In this document: piece after piece, positions 9,101 to 14,890 of the stretch | Numbering within the stretch: the first letter of the stretch is position 1 | Layout of the letters: each line of letters starts with the position of its first letter | Source of the DNA: JBBIJR01 sp037445875 | GTDB lineage: Bacteria; CLD3; SB21 | NCBI GenBank assembly: GCA_037445875.1 | Contig: JBBIJR010000065.1 | Location: 1 to 19,909, forward strand | Reading direction: 5' to 3' | DNA: 19,909 nucleotides | Made by a program: the position numbers and the translations under genes | Notes under the pieces: generated by a model | The model's input: the letters and a program-made list of their open reading frames with translations, nothing else | The model's database searches: none | Told to the model about the DNA's origin: nothing

Positions 9101-9340
9101 CCCCAGATGGTGGGGACCGGCGACATCAAGTTGACGCGGACGTTCCAGAGGAAGGGTGGAGCGATGAGCCAGGAAGACAAGATCAAGAAGATGAAGAAGG
9201 CGTTTGCGGACGGTACCATCAACATGGACCAGTATGTCAAAGCGGTGGGGGAAATCAAGAGCGGAAACGAAAGCCAGATTCTGAAAGACTACCTGACCGG
9301 TAAGATCGACACCAACAAATTCAAGGACAGCTATCAATAA
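3185..9340 (+). CDS. Giant exported triple-WD40-propeller caspase-like (C14) protein
   Basis: This 2051-residue protein starts after AAGGAGG and has a signal peptide at about residues 1-26, so it acts outside the cytoplasm. Domains in order: LamG-like beta-sandwich (28-207); Gly/Ser linker (209-233); WD40 propeller 1 (239-529); propeller 2 (557-849), a close copy of propeller 1; right-handed parallel beta-helix (867-1097), opening with a pectinesterase/DUF1565-like TVARDGTGQY and ending near GSPAIGKG; propeller 3 (1118-1417); two CARDB-like domains (1427-1549, 1549-1672); caspase-like peptidase (1721-1985); and a tail with two short SHOCT-like segments (1991-2051). Each propeller has seven repeats, 21 in all. 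The catalytic dyad is intact: His1812 in YYSGHG and Cys1867 in DACFTG. Asp1865, two residues before the Cys, resembles metacaspases that prefer basic P1 residues. The substrate is unknown. A strong terminator follows. Confidence 0.93.
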   Translation: MKQTAVRLMCVFVLMWLGTPVSGRAQGDVIFQDDFSDNSNSWWEGSNQDYLFKVEYGAYVFDNYSDKTYTIAKGAGLLADDAFSFEASIRKVSGITNNIYGVVWGYQDADNCYAFGLSGDGSYLYGKWAAGSWVTLTDWTSSSYINKFTSYAVTNKIRVERVGTRVSFYINDYFVNSAVWEAPKGNQIGFVVTKRQRVEIDKIVVKKTGGSGIYTGGYSGTSGYGSGGGGGSFSASVTKTLSYDLSGDYNRGGAITSDGSKFAVGGANGGLRVYQTSDGSVYKTLYGHSNWVNGLAFSPDGMKLASASSDKSVKIWDVNGGYALKTFSDFQSDVIAVAFSSDGKFVAAGGFDNSIKIYDVQGGYALRTLTGHSDHVWSLQFSPDGRYLLSGDASGTIKVWNAGTWYEEKSAFQSGWITSIRFTSDGQKAVTTSYGNTVRVWSFPGMYELKTMSHTDNVWMSAISPDNRFVASGGADNVIRVWDVNTGNSVQTLYGHSKNVGVVLFASSGKSLVTASDDNTIKLWSVSGVSTASLYGGALGDDRRSGTFEGGAFNATLSNTVNYMLSGDYNRGGAVSPDGQKFVVGGAKGDLKIYRTSDGSTDKTLYGHTSYVNGLAFSADGTKLASGSSDKSMKIWDVNGGYALRTFSDFPEDVIAVAFSPDGKYVAAGGFGQTLRIYDVSGGYLIKTLYGHPDNIWSVQFSPDGKYLISGDSDGNIKVWSTSTWLQEKTAFQSGWITSIRFSSDGTRAVTTSYGNTVKVWSFPGMYELKSFSHTSNVWMASISPDDKYVASGGADNVVRVWDIVSGQSVQTLYGHTKNIGVVLFTSDGKKLITASDDNTIKLWSVSGVGARGSGTTTTSGGYSGAGRTLTVARDGTGQYATVAAAIAAAGSGDIIQVKKGTYFENTLSITKENVKLTGEDPQQTIIDGSAKYYILEIKANGVTVSGLTFKNSTGSAGAVQIRQSDATFTNNIVRDNSNYGIYIWGGTPTISNCTFYNNCGGTYSQEQDVIAMNASSAIVKNNVMYANNGGSAIDNEYNSFPSISYNIIFNSGQAFKRCYGGTGNLFLDPMLSTSDFTLRVGSPAIGKGEGGATMGVLSSVTSGGTTWTGRTEYSGAVDATFSKKLAGHANKVRALDISPDGKYVASGDGSGTIILWDALSGSKVRTLSGHTSWVNGLDFSPDGQMLVSGSSDKTVIIWDVSTGRQLKVLSGHTDLVVPVQFSPNGRYVASGSFDNTVKIWDVQSGSMLRTLSGHQSSLWGMAFSTDGNLLATGDTGDEIILWNTTSWSQVRKMKSGSSSNWVDGLVFSTDNKKLFAGGYNNNIVVWDVATGTQLKTLYGHTNHIWSVALSPDGKVLATVSSDRTVKLWDVASGSLIKTLGDATDEVFGIAFSTDGTKLAASSDDHFVYMWNTKGISGSRVELTTVVQTLPPFLVASATFTDNTADNLLQAGESGKVTLTIRNTGKGPALGVNARFTLIEGSLGLFVGNPTYFVGDIPAGQERTVTTTVDASEDVITQKVKLRVEGTEKNGFGADAVILQFSTKAMEPPLLAVNKYVLRDDNTGQSQGNGDGVIQKKETIEMTVFVANSGLGPAADVKLSLKSTDPNIVISQGTATVGEVKPGEIKKGVFVFAVSGNYNQETPNLPISLDISEKRPKFNKLENLNLSLGTDYKKEVVVDVVSTVKHEDKSTLLSQVRDKVAQAISDMNLKIKGESTMADVELPARENVYAVVIGISDYKNKDVPPLTYAVNDASSFYALLTNNVIGGVPRENVKLLTGPEATLTEIKVSLGWLVNQGMEDEDAVLLFYYSGHGAPEQDDQGNVKTAFLIPYDGQPKFLAETGIGLDYLQQEMGKVKAKNVFVAMDACFTGSGRSFMKTGARGINLVPKEIIKETTEGRIFLTAAANDQSAFDYPDQKHGLFTHFLLDALTGSGDSDPETGNNDGWVSAYEVFNFVKERVSKTARKLENVKQEPQMVGTGDIKLTRTFQRKGGAMSQEDKIKKMKKAFADGTINMDQYVKAVGEIKSGNESQILKDYLTGKIDTNKFKDSYQ
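3917..5730 (+). repeat. 960-bp-period tandem duplication of a whole WD40 propeller
   Basis: Positions 3917-4770 and 4877-5730 align base for base with no insertion or deletion at a constant offset of 960 bp (320 codons). By eye they are about three-quarters identical. Each copy encodes one full seven-bladed propeller, from LSGDYNRGG to KLWSVSGV. The 106 bp between the copies (4771-4876) is an unrelated linker. The third propeller, further downstream, is clearly more divergent. Confidence 0.95.
6553..7432 (+). repeat. Third WD40 propeller (seven repeats)
   Basis: Seven WD40 units of about 41-43 residues can be read here. Most have the canonical SPDG turn, a small-residue strand (ASGS, VSGS) and a closing WD or WN pair. 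Several are preceded by the GH dipeptide. Compared with propellers 1 and 2 this block is more regular and closer to the general WD40 consensus, and it has no base-for-base register with them. This suggests a separate or older origin. Confidence 0.85.
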
Positions 9341-9361
9341 GCAGTCCGGCACATCGAATAC

Positions 9362-9393
9362 ACAAAAGGCGGCCTCCGGTCGCCTTTTGTTAT
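9362..9393 (+). terminator. Intrinsic terminator after the WD40-caspase gene
   Basis: ACAAAAGGCG (9362-9371) pairs perfectly with CGCCTTTTGT (9381-9390). The stem can extend by three more pairs (GCC with GGT, one a G-U) to a three-base loop. The A-run on one side and T-run on the other would let it work in both directions. It lies 21 bp after the stop codon and separates this gene from the next. Confidence 0.8.
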
Positions 9394-9427
9394 TGAATCC
9401 GAATCGTTGTTTTCTAAATTAGAGTCA
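9393..9427 (+). promoter_or_regulatory. Candidate promoter of the TPR-C39 lipoprotein gene
   Basis: TTGAAT (9393-9398), a 16-bp spacer and TAAATT (9415-9420) lie right after the terminator. They would give a leader of about 30 bases before the ATG at 9458. That start has a good ribosome-binding site, AAAGGAG, at 9447-9453. Confidence 0.4.
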
Positions 9428-9457
9428 ACCGGCCGGCCCGATCCCCAAAGGAGTGCT

Positions 9458-12400
9458 ATGCGCGATTTCCTGCGAACGCTGCCACTGCTCCTGCTGCTGG
9501 GCAGCATAAGTCTTTCGTGTTCTTCGACCCGCCTTTCCACCGTCAATCGGGAAGCCAGAGATGCCTACCACGAGGCCATGGAGTTCCGCCGGCTCGGCGG
9601 AGTGTACCTCACGAAGGCCGCCGATGCGCTCCAGCGGGCCATTTCCGCCGATCCCGGTTTCTACGAGGCGTACCGTGAACTGGGACGTCTGCACGACGAA
9701 CGGGCCAATTTCCGCAAGGCGAACGAATACTACGGCCGATCGCTCCAGATCAACCGGAATCAGACGGATCTATATCTCATACACGGTCGTTCCCTGTTCA
9801 ACGAAGGCCGCTACGGAGAGGCCTTGGCACAATTCACCCTGTACCGCCGGTATGTTCCCGCCGATCTGGAGGGACTTTCCTGGCTGGCGCACACAGCACG
9901 GATGACGCACTCCGCCTCGGCCGAAAGCCTCCTGACGGAACTGACTCGGCTCGATTCCCTCAACGCGGATGGCTGGCTGTCGTTGGCAGAGTTTTATTTC
10001 GACCGGGAAGATTGGCGACGGGCTGCCGGTGCGTACGCAAAGGCCGACCGCCTGGGTCAGCTCGAGCGGACCAGCGCCATCGAGTACGCCGAGTGTCTGA
10101 TGCGTATCGGTGCGTGGGACGAGGCGCAGACGTTCCTGGAACAGGTCGTCGGATCGTACCCCGATCAGGATCTTGCGGCTGCTTATTTGAAGGCGGTCCA
10201 GGGCGTTCAGGGCTCCACCTTTGATCCGAGGGTCCTCGAGTTGTACCTGGAGGCAAAGTTCCTCCGCGGAGAGGTCGATCTGCAGGCGGAGCAATCGTTT
10301 CGGCCCATTCTTGAGCGCCTCGGAGAAGCCATCCGTCTGGAGTCGGGATTCGTACCTGCCCTTCGTGAACTGGCATCGTTGGCGTCTCAGGTCGGGTCCG
10401 ACTCCCTCTCTCTGATCGCGTACCGGCGCCTCAAGGGAACCGGGCACGCAACGGCGGCCGACTACGCCAATCTCGCGTTTCTGCATTTCAAGAAGAACGA
10501 ACTCGAGGAGGCCCGAACCGAATACGAAACCTCATGGGGCCTTGACAGTAGCCAGACGGAGATCAAGGACTATCTCTCCACGATCGGAAAGATGCTTCGT
10601 GGTGAGATCAAGCGTGCGGCATATGACTGGTACACGCGAGGCCTTTCGGCCGCGCAGCTGGATTCCAGTGAGTATTTTCTTCAGAGGGCGGTGGCCGAGG
10701 ATTCCTCGTACTCCGAAGCACTCCTGCACTTGGGACTGGTGGAGCTCCGCCGCGCGAAGTACCGTGAGGCGGAACAGACGCTGACACAGGGTCTGCGATG
10801 GGCAGGCGACGATCGGATTCGCCAACTGTTTCACTTCAACCTCGGTCTCGTTTATTTCCAAATGGACTTCCATGACAAGGCCATCCGAGAATTCTCCTCC
10901 GTGCTGGCCCTGGATTCGCTCGACGGGGACGCGCTGTACTATCTAGCGCGCACCTATGCGGACAAAAGCGACATGGCGCAGGCGATCAAGGCATACGACC
11001 GGCTGGTTTTGCTCTTTCCCGACTACTTCCGTCCGGGCCAGAACGATCTGGAGGAGGTGGGTGTCGAGAGTCCTCTCGTGGAGCGGCCGGAGGTCATGCT
11101 TATGTTTGCCCCGCGTTTGCAGCCGGGCCATGTCAACTATTTTAAGTTGCAGGTACGATCGGAAGGGGACGCGGTCCTGGGCGCAGATGCGAATGGTCAT
11201 CTGTCGCGCGAGCTGACGATAGCGTTTCGGGAGCTTGTGCTGGACGTAACCGAGTACGGAGAAGCGGAATTGGCCCTGGATATTCTGTCGGTGCAGGGTC
11301 GGGCCGCGACGCCGAAGGAGAAGCGCAGCGAAGGACAGCGATTCTACCTGAGAATGTCGGACGTGTTCGGCGTGACGAACATCTACGGCCTGATCGAGGA
11401 CGATCCGTATTCCCTGCCCCGTCTGGTCATATCGGTGATGGAGAACCTGCACGGGTCCTTTTTGAGAAAGAACGTATACGCGGGAGAAATGTGGCGCTCC
11501 AAACAGTATGTATTCAAACTCGGTTCCGTGGATGCCGTCACGGCCCTTACGGAGGTCAGCGGCCAAACGGCACGGGCCCTCAAATACTATGGTATTCTCG
11601 GAAGCTACGACGCCGCGAGATACGGCGACGTGGGGCGCGTGTCGGTCCACAACAAGGGGGAAATGGACTTTGATTTCGACCTGACACGACGGTTGATCGT
11701 GAAACTGCATAACCGGTTCACCACGAAGACGTTCTCTGAGGCCACGGGCAAGCTGGAAACTCAGTCGGCGGACTATACGGTCACGCTAACGGGGGTCAAG
11801 ACGGAAAAACTCGAAAAGCCTAAGAAGATCGTACTGGATGGAGTGCCGTATGTCAAGCAGCACGGGCCTCAGTGCGCGGCGGCATCGCTTTCGATGATCC
11901 TGTCGTTCTACAAGCAGTCCATCGATCAGGACGATATCTACGCCGCCATCAAGAGCGACTACGCCGGCGCCCAATCCCTCGATATCATCCGCTACCCGCG
12001 CAGCCTGAAGGGGTACAAGTCGTTCGGGTATATCGGCACGCTCGAGGACCTCAAGGGCCGCATCGACGAGGGAATTCCTGTTATGGTGTTTCTGACGCCG
12101 TTCGGGTATGGCCACGTCGTCGTGGCGATCGGCTACGATGAGACCAAACACCAGATCATCATGCACGATCCGACCGTCGCGAGTATGCAGGCGGTTTCAT
12201 ATGATCAATTCCTCGAAGAATGGCGCCAGAGCGGAAACGAATGTGCGATCGTCCTGCCCTTCGATCAGGACATCGTCGTGACCGAGGGACCGATTGCCTC
12301 GCACGGTGCCGTCGAGACGAAATGGGAGGCGGACAAAGCGTTTGGTCAGAGGAGCTACGAAAAGGCCATGGAGTTGTACCGGGAAGCACTGGCGGTGCTT

Positions 12401-13864
12401 CCCAACTACGAGGGGGCCCTGGAAGGGATCATGCTGATCCATCTGTCCAGGGATGAATTTGCGAAAGCAGAATCGCTCTTGGACACTCTGCTCACCATCA
12501 ATCCCACGAGCATCGACCTGATCTTGAGGAGGGCCAGCCTGCTCCTGTCCCAGTACGATTACGACAAGGTGCTCCAGCTGACTCGAAAAGCGAAGCAGCT
12601 CGACGAGACCAACATCATCAATTACGTCTATTCCGCCAGCGCGCTCTTTTCTCAGAAGAAATTTCAGGAGGCCATCAACGAAATCAAAGAGGCGATCAGG
12701 ATCAACCCGCTCCAGTCCACCCCCCGAAATATGCTGGCGAGCTTCCTTGCCGAAACCGGGGAGTTCGAGAAGGCGTATGAACAGGCCCAGCTCAGCCTGC
12801 GCTATGAACCGGAGAACGCGGGGAACTACATCAGCCTGAGCGGTGTGAGCCTTGCCGAAGTGAATAACCGGTTTCTCACCGGTGAGAAGAGAGCGAAGCT
12901 CATTCAAAAAGCCCTGGAGGCCACGGATCACATCCGCCGGTCCAATCCGTCGTTCCCCAGCCTGGACCAGCTGTACGGGGACATCTACGCCGCCGGCCAC
13001 ATGAATGCGGTCTCGGAGTCGTTGTACGCGGAGAATATACGGAAATTTCCGGAGGAGAACTCCGCCTACAACAACTACGCCTGGTATCTGGCCACGCGGA
13101 GTGTGCGCTTGTGGGAGGCCCAGCGGCTTTCGGAAAAGTCCATCGAGCTGTCCCAGCGGAATCCGTATTATTTCGACACGATGGCGTGGATCCATCTGAA
13201 GATGGCCGTTGTGCATCAAAGTTCGGGCCGGGTTGATTCGGCGCTGTATTATCTGCGACTGGCGGAGAACGAACTGAAGGCAACGATCGAATACGACCGG
13301 TACAGCGATTTTGCGTACCGGCATCTCGCCGCCGTGTACTTCAGGTGGGGGCGAGTGGAGGACGCGCTGGCGCAGATCGCCGTGGTCATGGAAATGCTTC
13401 CGGACAAGGCGCGGCTCTGCACGGACACCGGAAAGGACCTGGAAGAGTGCGGTATGGACAGCATGGCGGCGCTCTATTATTTGAACGCGCTTGAATTCAA
13501 GCCCACGCTGGACTACGCGGCTTACCGCGCGGCCCTATTGCTGGCCCGCCAGGGTCTCTATGAACGATCGCTTGCCCTGATCCGACAGGCGCAGAATCAG
13601 GATTCATCGAACGCCGTCTATGTTGGCGGGGAGGGTGTTATTCGATACCTGATGGGTCAGTACGATCAGGCGTTTCCGTTGCTCGAAGCATCGGCAGCGG
13701 GGCTGGGATCCCTGCAGGATCCGGAAGCCGTCGAATACCACTACTACCTCGGGATGCTGTATCGGCAGAAGAAGATTAACGACAAGGCGAAGGAGCAGTT
13801 CCATATCTACCTTCAGAAGGCGCCGGAGGGACGGTTTGCGGGGGAGATAAGAGGGATGAAATAG
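9458..13864 (+). CDS. TPR-C39 peptidase-TPR lipoprotein
   Basis: This 1468-residue protein starts at the ATG preceded by AAAGGAG; an in-frame ATG at 9407 lies upstream of that site and would add 17 non-signal residues. A short lipoprotein signal ends at Cys21 (SLSC). Residues 30-525 are an array of TPR helical pairs. Residues 540-790 are a beta-rich region I do not recognise. Residues 795-930 form a C39-like papain-fold peptidase with Gln801 (oxyanion), Cys806 (QCAAASLSM), His886 (GYGHVV) and Asp904 (MHDP), all in the expected places. The remainder, about 950-1465, is a second TPR array. C39-like domains with TPRs are known in envelope lipoproteins such as the PA2778-like family, but this one is far larger. 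It is anchored in the envelope and probably recruits partners through TPRs. Substrate and partner are unknown. Confidence 0.9.
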   Translation: MRDFLRTLPLLLLLGSISLSCSSTRLSTVNREARDAYHEAMEFRRLGGVYLTKAADALQRAISADPGFYEAYRELGRLHDERANFRKANEYYGRSLQINRNQTDLYLIHGRSLFNEGRYGEALAQFTLYRRYVPADLEGLSWLAHTARMTHSASAESLLTELTRLDSLNADGWLSLAEFYFDREDWRRAAGAYAKADRLGQLERTSAIEYAECLMRIGAWDEAQTFLEQVVGSYPDQDLAAAYLKAVQGVQGSTFDPRVLELYLEAKFLRGEVDLQAEQSFRPILERLGEAIRLESGFVPALRELASLASQVGSDSLSLIAYRRLKGTGHATAADYANLAFLHFKKNELEEARTEYETSWGLDSSQTEIKDYLSTIGKMLRGEIKRAAYDWYTRGLSAAQLDSSEYFLQRAVAEDSSYSEALLHLGLVELRRAKYREAEQTLTQGLRWAGDDRIRQLFHFNLGLVYFQMDFHDKAIREFSSVLALDSLDGDALYYLARTYADKSDMAQAIKAYDRLVLLFPDYFRPGQNDLEEVGVESPLVERPEVMLMFAPRLQPGHVNYFKLQVRSEGDAVLGADANGHLSRELTIAFRELVLDVTEYGEAELALDILSVQGRAATPKEKRSEGQRFYLRMSDVFGVTNIYGLIEDDPYSLPRLVISVMENLHGSFLRKNVYAGEMWRSKQYVFKLGSVDAVTALTEVSGQTARALKYYGILGSYDAARYGDVGRVSVHNKGEMDFDFDLTRRLIVKLHNRFTTKTFSEATGKLETQSADYTVTLTGVKTEKLEKPKKIVLDGVPYVKQHGPQCAAASLSMILSFYKQSIDQDDIYAAIKSDYAGAQSLDIIRYPRSLKGYKSFGYIGTLEDLKGRIDEGIPVMVFLTPFGYGHVVVAIGYDETKHQIIMHDPTVASMQAVSYDQFLEEWRQSGNECAIVLPFDQDIVVTEGPIASHGAVETKWEADKAFGQRSYEKAMELYREALAVLPNYEGALEGIMLIHLSRDEFAKAESLLDTLLTINPTSIDLILRRASLLLSQYDYDKVLQLTRKAKQLDETNIINYVYSASALFSQKKFQEAINEIKEAIRINPLQSTPRNMLASFLAETGEFEKAYEQAQLSLRYEPENAGNYISLSGVSLAEVNNRFLTGEKRAKLIQKALEATDHIRRSNPSFPSLDQLYGDIYAAGHMNAVSESLYAENIRKFPEENSAYNNYAWYLATRSVRLWEAQRLSEKSIELSQRNPYYFDTMAWIHLKMAVVHQSSGRVDSALYYLRLAENELKATIEYDRYSDFAYRHLAAVYFRWGRVEDALAQIAVVMEMLPDKARLCTDTGKDLEECGMDSMAALYYLNALEFKPTLDYAAYRAALLLARQGLYERSLALIRQAQNQDSSNAVYVGGEGVIRYLMGQYDQAFPLLEASAAGLGSLQDPEAVEYHYYLGMLYRQKKINDKAKEQFHIYLQKAPEGRFAGEIRGMK

Positions 13865-14291
13865 CGTGAGCGGGATTATCCTCGGCCTTGCTATCTACGG
13901 TTTCGAGTTCGGCAGTCGCGACACGGTTTTCCGATCGCTCGACCCGAAGTATCGGTGGAAGCTGGTGAGTGGTGGCTACGGACGACCGCCTTTCCCATGA
14001 GTAACTCCTGGCTTGTTTACTCCGATACTGTCGATTGTGTCGCGATCGATTGCGCGTATACCGCGGACATGGGTACTTTCAAGTGCGTTGCTTAGAGGAC
14101 GCGACTTACGGATTCGGAGTCGGTTTACGAGTACTACGTTCCCGGTCTCGTCCTCATCGGCGGCCAGTATGTGAGCATGAGGCGTGTGCTGACGCGTTAG
14201 AACCTTAACGGAAATCTTCCGTTTCTTGTGGCACTCCCCGTCAGATTCGCTCATCACATCACGTTGCGTGACTCCAAAGAACAGAGCACCT
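13865..14291. other. Gene-poor stretch with possible remnant of a small gene
   Basis: This 427-bp gap has no convincing intact gene. A GTG-started frame at 13866-14000 (44 codons) begins 1 bp after the preceding stop and has codon use like its neighbours. An ATG overlaps its stop (ATGA at 13997-14000) and opens a 32-codon frame to a TAG at 14093. The same frame continues protein-like after that TAG to a second TAG at 14198. This could be one decayed gene with a frameshift and an internal stop, or chance. I recognise no family. A minus-strand frame at 13976-14257 also exists but looks non-coding. No tRNA-like fold is visible. Confidence 0.35.
14207..14228 (+). terminator. Possible weak terminator hairpin
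   Basis: AACGGAA (14207-14213) and TTCCGTT (14217-14223) form a perfect 7-bp stem with a three-base loop, followed by TCTTG. The stem is short and the T-tract poor. It could end transcription from the TPR-C39 gene through the gap. Confidence 0.35.
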
Positions 14292-14765
14292 ATGCGCCCA
14301 TCCGACCATCATCTGATGAAAGAAACTGTCCTCCGCAGCCGTGACGAAGCATATCTCACCGCCGTGGTCCGCAATCTGACGTACGCGAATGTCGTGACGC
14401 TACTCGTGTGGTCCGTTTGGAGCGCAGCGTTATCACGATTCGACCTCTGGTTGTGGTTGCGTCTCCTCGCGTGCGCCTGTGTGTTCTTCCTGTCAGGTTG
14501 GGCGGCCGACCGGCTCTGGTACCGCCTGATTGCCGGCCGCCTCGAGAAGCCGTTTGCTATGAAGGCGTACACAAGCCGGGTTCCCTTTCATTTTGCCATC
14601 ACGGGATCAACGGCAACGGCCGCCGCAATTTGGATACTGCCGGAGTGGAGCGGTTCGTTTTTTACGCAGTTCCTGATCGCCGGAAGCATCGCCTGCGTCG
14701 TCCAGGTGCCTCTTCAGTTGCTTACGTTCAACCGCCTGCGGAAGACGGCCCTGACGGAGCTCTAG
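14292..14765 (+). CDS. Small integral membrane protein with four predicted helices
   Basis: This predicted 157-residue protein has four hydrophobic segments at about residues 31-48, 52-72, 97-115 and 121-143. A basic loop (DRLWYRLIAGRLEK) lies between helices 2 and 3, and both ends are hydrophilic. I recognise no family or catalytic motif. The start is uncertain: ATGs lie at 14226, 14292 and 14316 in the same frame and none has a strong ribosome-binding site. I prefer 14292 because it follows an AAAGAACAGAG purine stretch and leaves a short cytoplasmic N-terminus. It is transcribed toward trxB, with a run of eight Ts just after its stop. Confidence 0.65.
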   Translation: MRPSDHHLMKETVLRSRDEAYLTAVVRNLTYANVVTLLVWSVWSAALSRFDLWLWLRLLACACVFFLSGWAADRLWYRLIAGRLEKPFAMKAYTSRVPFHFAITGSTATAAAIWILPEWSGSFFTQFLIAGSIACVVQVPLQLLTFNRLRKTALTEL

Positions 14766-14768
14766 AGG

Positions 14769-14790
14769 GCCGAGGTTTTCGCTTTTTTTT
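14769..14790 (+). terminator. Weak T-tract terminator candidate
   Basis: A short imperfect stem (CGA with TCG, closed by a G-C pair across a bulge) is followed directly by eight Ts (14783-14790). It lies just after the membrane-protein stop. The T-run is convincing but the stem is weak. Confidence 0.3.
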
Positions 14791-14805
14791 CTGGGTTATT
14801 ATTTA

Positions 14806-14841
14806 TAGACTAACCGCCGCTGCAGGAATAAATTCACGGGA
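14806..14841 (+). promoter_or_regulatory. Candidate promoter of trxB
   Basis: TAGACT (14806-14811), a 17-bp spacer and TAAATT (14829-14834) sit in the AT-rich part of the gap before trxB. They would give a leader of about 50 bases. The -10 hexamer is the same as that proposed before the TPR-C39 gene. Confidence 0.35.
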
Positions 14842-14890
14842 AAAAGCATTCTCATGTGGGCATACGGGAATACAGCGGAGTAATCAAACC

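Noticed and set aside
3185..9340. Anti-phage defence role for the WD40-caspase, like cytoplasmic caspase or CHAT effectors
   Set aside because: The signal peptide and the extracellular-type domains place it outside the cytoplasm, and no sensor, nuclease, CRISPR or toxin genes are nearby.
8444..9352. 302-codon minus-strand open frame opposite the caspase domain
   Set aside because: It mirrors the strongly coding caspase frame, as expected in high-GC DNA, and has no family-like features. Similar mirror frames occur at 7451-8242, 10943-11710 and 12197-13324.
13976..14257. 93-codon minus-strand open frame in the gene-poor gap
   Set aside because: Its composition is unlike a folded protein, it has no clear ribosome-binding site, and the plus-strand frames there fit local codon use better.
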